From an uncultured Mycoplasmatota bacterium (lineage in GTDB: Bacteria; Bacillota_I; Bacilli_A; RF39; UBA660), in NCBI GenBank assembly GCA_947296775.1, contig CAMYRF010000045.1, forward strand, positions 1 through 7,140: a DNA stretch of 7,140 nt. The letters are read 5' to 3'. Position 1 is the first letter of the stretch; each line of letters starts with the position of its first letter. The position numbers and the translations under genes were made by a program. Positions 6,000-7,140 of this stretch are shown piece by piece. The notes beneath the pieces are model-generated. The model saw only the letters and a program-made list of their open reading frames with translations. It was not told the DNA's origin and made no database searches.

Positions 6000-6683
6000 C
6001 TATTTTCTTAATTTCAACAATATTTTTATATGTCTTAAACTATCTCTTACTGGTCTTAAATGAGGTTTCCTTTGTCTTTTACCAACAGAAAGCGTAGTAT
6101 CTATTTCTTTTATTTTATAATTATTTTTTAAACACAAAACTATCATTTCACTAGCAAATTCCATACCATTAGATTTTAAATCTAATTTCAATATTCTTTC
6201 TTTATTTACTCCTCGAAGTCCGCAATGAAAATCTCCAACTTTACAAGGATATAATATTCTTCCAAAAAAACTTAAAAATGGATTACCAACATATCTATTT
6301 AAAAACGGCATTGCCCCTTTTTCTATTCCCCCATTAAATCTATTACCGATTACCAAATCATAATCTTCTTTTAAATATTTATAAAATGATTCTAAATTTA
6401 AGAAATCATAAGTATCATCACTATCTCCCATAATAATATACTTACCATTAGAATTTCTAATCCCCTCTCTTAAAGCACTACCATAACCTTTTTCTTTAAC
6501 ATTTACTACTCTAGCCCCATTACTTAAAGCAATAGTAGTAGAACCATCTGTACTACCATTATCTGCAATTAACACTTCTCCATCTATACCATTTCTTGAA
6601 AGAAATGTCTTTGCTTTTTTGATACACGATTCTAAACTATCTGCTTCGTTTAAACAAGGCATTAAAATTGTTAATTCCCTCAT
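6000..6683 (-). CDS. Family 2 glycosyltransferase, polyprenyl-phosphate-sugar synthase-like
   Basis: A GT-A fold family-2 transferase, most like dolichyl/undecaprenyl-phosphate hexose synthases that load a sugar from a nucleotide sugar onto a lipid carrier at the inner membrane face. The N-terminus has the nucleotide-binding MPCLNEADSL (8-17) and DNGSTDGS (41-48). The metal-binding DSDD is at 87-90. NRFNGGIEKGAMP (114-126) and DFHCGLRG (151-158) are typical of this subgroup. The protein is 227 residues and stops at RDSLRHIKILLKLRK. From memory, longer relatives carry C-terminal membrane helices beyond this point; here none is seen, and the gene ends cleanly before a terminator. ATG 6683 has AAGGAG about 6 nt upstream. 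It is a single-gene unit with its own promoter. The sugar and acceptor cannot be told from sequence. Confidence 0.88.
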   Translation of the reverse strand: MRELTILMPCLNEADSLESCIKKAKTFLSRNGIDGEVLIADNGSTDGSTTIALSNGARVVNVKEKGYGSALREGIRNSNGKYIIMGDSDDTYDFLNLESFYKYLKEDYDLVIGNRFNGGIEKGAMPFLNRYVGNPFLSFFGRILYPCKVGDFHCGLRGVNKERILKLDLKSNGMEFASEMIVLCLKNNYKIKEIDTTLSVGKRQRKPHLRPVRDSLRHIKILLKLRK

Positions 6684-6747
6684 TACATACTCCTTCTACT
6701 ACTAATAAAATTAACTCAACTCTCGCAAAATAACAAAACTTATATTC

Positions 6748-6776
6748 ATTATAACTGTTAATATAATAAATTTCGA
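6748..6776 (-). promoter_or_regulatory. Probable promoter of the glycosyltransferase gene
   Basis: TCGAAA (6776-6771, four of six matches to TTGACA) and a perfect TATAAT (6753-6748) are separated by 17 nt. The predicted leader is roughly 58 nt before ATG 6683. A second TATAAT at 6796-6791 lacks a recognisable -35. Confidence 0.55.
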
Positions 6777-6807
6777 TTCTTTAGTTAAAAATTATACAAA
6801 TGTTTAC

Positions 6808-6832
6808 AAAAAAAGATATTCAAACGAATATC
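6808..6832 (-). terminator. Terminator overlapping the uvrA stop codon
   Basis: On the minus strand GATATTC (6832-6826) pairs with GAATATC (6821-6815), 7 bp with a 4-nt loop, followed by seven T residues (6814-6808). The uvrA stop TGA (6833-6831) overlaps the first arm. Confidence 0.85.
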
Positions 6833-7140
6833 ATTTTAAATAAGGTTTTAAAAATTTACCAGTATAACTTTCTTCTACATTAATAAGCTCTTCAGGAGTT
6901 CCACTATATACAATAGTTCCACCATTATCTCCACCTTCAGGACCTAAATCAATAATATGATCTGCCACTTTAATAACATCTAAATTGTGTTCAATAACAA
7001 GTACAGTATCGCCATTATCCACAATTCTATCTAAAATAACTAATAACTTTTTAATATCATCACTATGAAGACCCGTAGTTGGTTCATCTAATATGAATAA
7101 ACTCTTGCTAGTAGGTTTTTACTGAAGTTCTTTAGCAAGT
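6831..7140 (-). pseudogene. uvrA: uvrA 3' end (partial) with in-frame TAA
   Basis: UvrA is the damage-sensing ATPase of UvrABC nucleotide excision repair. The window holds only its C-terminal end. Reading from the edge, LAKELQ is followed by TAA (7121-7119), then the same frame continues as KPTSKSLFILDEPTTGLH and 77 more residues to TGA at 6831. Both sides of the TAA match UvrA (Bacillus has a basic residue at this place), so it is a base substitution rather than a frameshift; AAA to TAA would suffice. FILDEPTTG is the Walker B of the second ATPase domain and IEHNLDVIK the switch-histidine region, so a protein ending at the TAA would lose 95 residues and should be inactive. The alternative is a sequencing or assembly error and an intact gene. 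A GTG at 7022 could start only a meaningless fragment. Confidence 0.85.

Overview
The window is a strongly AT-rich bacterial segment in which every supported gene lies on the minus strand, so it reads from high to low coordinates. Short genes, tight spacing, strong AGGAGG/AGGTGA-type ribosome binding sites, hairpin-plus-U terminators and Bacillus-like versions of SecG, YqeG, YmfF/YmfH and UvrA suggest a Firmicute. An uncultured, Mollicutes-related Bacilli lineage of animal guts is the best guess (inference). The code looks standard: tryptophans are TGG, no gene has an in-frame TGA, and uvrA ends in TGA inside its own terminator stem.

In transcription order: (1) 7140-6831, the 3' end of uvrA, which carries an in-frame TAA just before the distal Walker B region, then a terminator. 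(2) 6683-6000, a short family-2 glycosyltransferase with its own promoter and terminator. (3) 5925-5776, a regulatory intergenic stretch with a 17-bp dyad, a possible 12-residue ORF and an extended -10 promoter. (4) 5775-1918, an apparent operon: YqeG-like HAD phosphatase, deoD (purine nucleoside phosphorylase) and the M16 peptidase pair ymfF-ymfH, ending in a terminator. (5) 1824-81: a secreted or membrane-anchored surface protein, secG with its own promoter and a terminator overlapping its stop codon, then an unrecognised 135-residue ORF and a final terminator.

The most interesting signal is a composite element present twice (1-65 and 1840-1896): hairpin, then a pure T run (23 and 16 nt on the transcribed sense), then the identical 12-mer GATATAGTGTAT. 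The T run serves as the terminator U-tract of the gene before. With the 12-mer it also reads as the spacer of a new promoter (TTGTTT, T run, extended -10 TGATATAGT) for the gene after. In the internal copy that gene is the surface protein. A homopolymer spacer of two different lengths is what a slipped-strand phase-variable promoter would look like, as known for Mycoplasma surface lipoproteins. Because no terminator separates the surface gene from secG, any switching could also change readthrough into secG. Phase variation is inference; the repeat architecture is seen directly.
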